Position numbers and translations under genes: made by a program. The notes below the pieces were generated by a model, which was not told the origin of the DNA, made no database searches, and saw nothing but the letters and a program-made list of their open reading frames with translations. Shown piece after piece: positions 30,373 to 32,784 of a stretch of DNA of 32,784 nt. Every line of letters begins with the position of its first letter. Position 1 is the first letter of the stretch. The DNA is from Saprospiraceae bacterium (GTDB taxonomy: Bacteria; Bacteroidota; Bacteroidia; Chitinophagales; Saprospiraceae): NCBI GenBank assembly GCA_027488855.1, contig JAIYAV010000084.1, positions 1 to 32,784 of the forward strand. Direction: 5' to 3'.

Positions 30373-32784
30373 ATGCAAAAACTGTTGTCCTTTTTCCAAA
30401 AACTTGCTATTTGCGGGCTTTTGCTCTTATCAAGTCATTTTGGCCGTGCTCAACAATCGGCTTCTTTGGTTACCGACCGTGCCAGAATCACAGTAGCGAG
30501 TATTCCAGACTACTACGGCGGCCCCAATTTGAAAGTATTACGTACCGATGCAGGTACACCGCTGCGAGCAGGTACTGCTTGGATTTGGGAAAAAGATCGC
30601 CAGGAAGAACCGGCTTCCTATTATGCCTCTATGCGTCAGAAAGGATTGAATGCCGTTCGGATGATTTTGTTTGATGCTTGGGAGGTAGAAGCCTATCAGC
30701 CATCGGCTCAGTTTACCCCTACTGACTGGAACGACCCCGTCTATCGGGCCAGACAATTGGCTCGCATGGAGCGATCTGTCAACTATGCTTCGGCACAAGG
30801 AATGTACATTATCATCAATGCCCACAACAAAATCCCCAATTACAATGAGACGTATTGTAATGCTTTGTGGACTTATGTAGCGCCTTATTTTGCCAACCGT
30901 ACCCATGTGATTTATGAAGCCGCTAATGAACCAATGAGTGGGATTGGCAACAACGGAGATATGGATATGGGTGCTGCTGGGGCAACCAGTAGTCCACGCC
31001 TCCAGGCACTCAAACGCACTTTCAACATTATACGCAATGGCGCTCCCAATACACACGTGATGATTCTTACCCCGCCAGGTATCAACGACTATGCTGTCGG
31101 AACAGGTATGGGTAATCTCGCTGCCAGTTTTGCACAGTTGCCAGGAGCAGCAATCGATTGGACTAAAACCTCCGTGGCTTATCATTTGTATAATAATGAC
31201 AGTGGGTTTGGGAATGTAGCTGTCAATGCCGCCAATTTGCGCAATCTTCATTCTCGTTACCCTGGCTGGCCTTCCGAAAACAATTTCCCTGCTTCGGTTT
31301 CCAATGCGACCCTTGGTATTAATGATACCTGGCGTTCTGCCCAATTTGATAATGACATTTATGTCAATCAAACCTGTGAAAAGCTTGGTTTGGGATGGAG
31401 TATGTGGAACATAAACGGACAAACCCAACTTGACAGCAACTGGCCTATCATGTGGGCGGATGCAGTGGCCAAAGGCTGGAATTGGATACCAGACCCGACC
31501 ATACCGGATACCCAAGCCCCAACTGTACCGACGGCTTTGGTGGCTACCAATGTTACCGCAAACAGCCTAACCCTCTCTTGGGCAGCTTCTACCGACAACA
31601 TTGCCGTGACAAACTACGAGCTGTTTAGAGACGGAGTGAACATAGGAACTACAGCTACGGCAACTACTACTTTCAGCGTAGCAGGGCTTGTTTGTGCCAC
31701 AAACGCAAATTTTACCGTAAACGCAAAAGATGCCGCTGGCAATACGAGTGCCGCCAGTAATGCACTGAGTGTGACAACCGCCAACTGCCCCACGAGTTTT
31801 GTAGTAGAAGCCGAAACCAATTATACGACCGTTGCCGATGTGGGGAGTAATTGTACGGTAGGCCCCTCCAGTTATGGTGCAACTACGGCGAGCAACGGCT
31901 TGGCGGTAGGGCTGTGTGATATCGGTGATGAGATAAAAATTGCTGTTAATGTGTTTGTATCGGGAAATTACGACATACAAGTGAGATTAAGAAGCGGCTG
32001 GTCGGGTTCGCCTATGCACTTTATCAACAATAGCAAATACGAGTATCGGTTGAATGACATATTGCGAACTTTCACTTACGTACCGGGCAGTGTAACTTCA
32101 ACGATTGACGTGGATTCTTACTACGCAACGGTAAAATTGGCAAGTATGCCCTTAACGGCAGGTGTAAACTATATTAGAGTAAAAGCTCTTGAGAATTGGG
32201 CCAAAGTCGATTATGTACGATTGGATCTCATCACCGACACTCAAGCCCCATCTACTCCTAACAACCTAAGCACGTCGGTCATTACCGGCAGCGGTTTCAT
32301 GCTTGCTTGGGCGGCTTCGAGCGACAATGTGGGGGTAACCGGCTATGAAGTATTTAGAAATGGCATTAGCCTTGGCACTACTGCAACCGCTTCTTTCAGT
32401 ATAACCGGGCTGTCGTGTGGTACTAATTCAGCTATGACGGTGAGAGCCAGGGATGCCGCTGGAAACTGGAGTACAAGCAGTAACACACTAAATGTCAGCA
32501 CAACTCCACTTCCCAACGCCGGGACCATTTCAGGAACGACAACCTTATGCGCAGGCTCAACCTCAGCCCTGACTTCCAATGGTACAACGGGCGGAACCTG
32601 GAGCAGCAGCAACGCGGCCGTGGCCACGGTCAACGCATCGGGCGTGGTTTCGGGCGTGTCGGCAGGAACGGCAAGCATAACTTACAGCGTTTCGGCCAAT
32701 GGCTGTTCAGCAACTACCAGTTCAACAGTAACCATCAATGCCCTGCCCAACGCCGGGACCATTTCAGGAACGACAACCTTGTGC
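30373..32784 (+). CDS. large secreted multidomain glycoside hydrolase, 3' end cut by the window
   Basis: An uninterrupted reading frame of 804 codons runs from the ATG at 30373 to the last base, with no stop. Residues 1-27 are a signal peptide. Residues 40-375 resemble a GH5-type (alpha/beta)8 glycosidase: YIIINAHNK, then YEAANEP with the probable acid/base Glu186, and PGWPSENNFP with Glu302 as candidate nucleophile. Residues 379-472 are an FN3 domain (DTQAPTVPTALVATN), 475-621 a CBM6-like module (FVVEAETNYTT), 623-712 a second FN3, and 714 onward a Big2-type repeat (GTWSSSNAAVATVNASG) of 78 residues, with a second copy begun at 792. Likely a cell-surface or secreted polysaccharide degrader; the end probably carries more repeats and a sorting signal. 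Confidence 0.88.
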   Translation, partial: MQKLLSFFQKLAICGLLLLSSHFGRAQQSASLVTDRARITVASIPDYYGGPNLKVLRTDAGTPLRAGTAWIWEKDRQEEPASYYASMRQKGLNAVRMILFDAWEVEAYQPSAQFTPTDWNDPVYRARQLARMERSVNYASAQGMYIIINAHNKIPNYNETYCNALWTYVAPYFANRTHVIYEAANEPMSGIGNNGDMDMGAAGATSSPRLQALKRTFNIIRNGAPNTHVMILTPPGINDYAVGTGMGNLAASFAQLPGAAIDWTKTSVAYHLYNNDSGFGNVAVNAANLRNLHSRYPGWPSENNFPASVSNATLGINDTWRSAQFDNDIYVNQTCEKLGLGWSMWNINGQTQLDSNWPIMWADAVAKGWNWIPDPTIPDTQAPTVPTALVATNVTANSLTLSWAASTDNIAVTNYELFRDGVNIGTTATATTTFSVAGLVCATNANFTVNAKDAAGNTSAASNALSVTTANCPTSFVVEAETNYTTVADVGSNCTVGPSSYGATTASNGLAVGLCDIGDEIKIAVNVFVSGNYDIQVRLRSGWSGSPMHFINNSKYEYRLNDILRTFTYVPGSVTSTIDVDSYYATVKLASMPLTAGVNYIRVKALENWAKVDYVRLDLITDTQAPSTPNNLSTSVITGSGFMLAWAASSDNVGVTGYEVFRNGISLGTTATASFSITGLSCGTNSAMTVRARDAAGNWSTSSNTLNVSTTPLPNAGTISGTTTLCAGSTSALTSNGTTGGTWSSSNAAVATVNASGVVSGVSAGTASITYSVSANGCSATTSSTVTINALPNAGTISGTTTLC
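32512..32784 (+). repeat. 234-bp tandem repeat in the hydrolase gene
   Basis: Thirty-nine bases from 32512 recur at 32746-32784 with one mismatch (TTA versus TTG), both beginning CCCAACGCCGGGACCATTTC. The period is 234 bases (78 codons). The second copy is cut by the window end. Near identity at the third codon positions indicates recent duplication. Confidence 0.8.

Noticed and set aside
30538-31515. Open frame of 325 codons on the minus strand
   Set aside because: It is the antisense of the GH5-like domain of the secreted hydrolase, which has a signal peptide, NEP motif and no stop to the window end.

Overview
The window looks like a chromosomal segment of a member of the Bacteroidota, most likely a Saprospiria/Haliscomenobacter-like environmental species (phylum fairly sure, lower rank a guess). 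The reasons are promoters of the TTTG-N19-TAnnTTTG type, starts without a clear Shine-Dalgarno, a minimal MlaE-MlaF-MlaD set without MlaB/MlaC, and many secreted proteins of unknown family. It reads as ordinary chromosome peppered with small palindromic elements, gene remnants and a few genes of foreign look. No rRNA, tRNA, CRISPR array or complete insertion sequence was seen.

Layout. 1-4.0 kb: the 5' part of a TauE/SafE permease (minus), divergent from a divergent subtilase-like protein followed closely by a 662-residue exported protein, then a DUF1330 protein and a small hairpin repeat cluster. 4.05-5.1 kb: a MarR-type regulator with an apparently leaderless mRNA and a four-helix DUF6069-like membrane protein; two nearly identical 15-bp sites, one in front of each gene, look like the MarR operators. 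5.2-9.05 kb: an exported GH73-type glucosaminidase, an mlaE-mlaF-mlaD lipid transport operon, and a small His/Glu-rich protein. 9.1-11.0 kb: an alpha/beta hydrolase and an exported YHS-domain protein; the YHS gene is bracketed by two non-coding elements sharing TAGACTTGT ends. 11.0-17.1 kb: a GH63/MGH1-like glycosidase, then a run of five genes (SDR, small membrane protein, anchored protein, cytochrome b-Rieske fusion, membrane-anchored Cys/His protein) interrupted by a 213-bp MITE with an 11-bp target duplication.

17.2-23.8 kb: an orphan 386-residue protein of different composition, a catalase-related protein, an exported unknown next to a truncated SUKH (SMI1/KNR4) gene, and a 949-residue RapA orthologue, an RNA-polymerase recycling ATPase best known from Gammaproteobacteria. 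23.8-27.7 kb: a LacI-type C-terminal remnant, an SDR and a long-chain acyl-CoA synthetase in one operon, and an esterase-fold protein that has lost its catalytic His. 27.7-32.8 kb: an AAA ATPase with a C-terminal PD-(D/E)XK-like segment behind two tandem hairpins, an AT-rich AraC-type regulator, and the 5' part of a large secreted multidomain glycoside hydrolase (GH5-like, FN3, CBM6-like, FN3, Big2 repeats) that is open to the window end.

Most promising for new biology: the membrane redox gene set at 13.7-17.1 kb (cytochrome b-Rieske fusion plus an unnamed protein with a C-x15-C-x3-C/His motif), the three-member set of palindromic mobile elements, and the MarR/DUF6069 regulon with matching operators.
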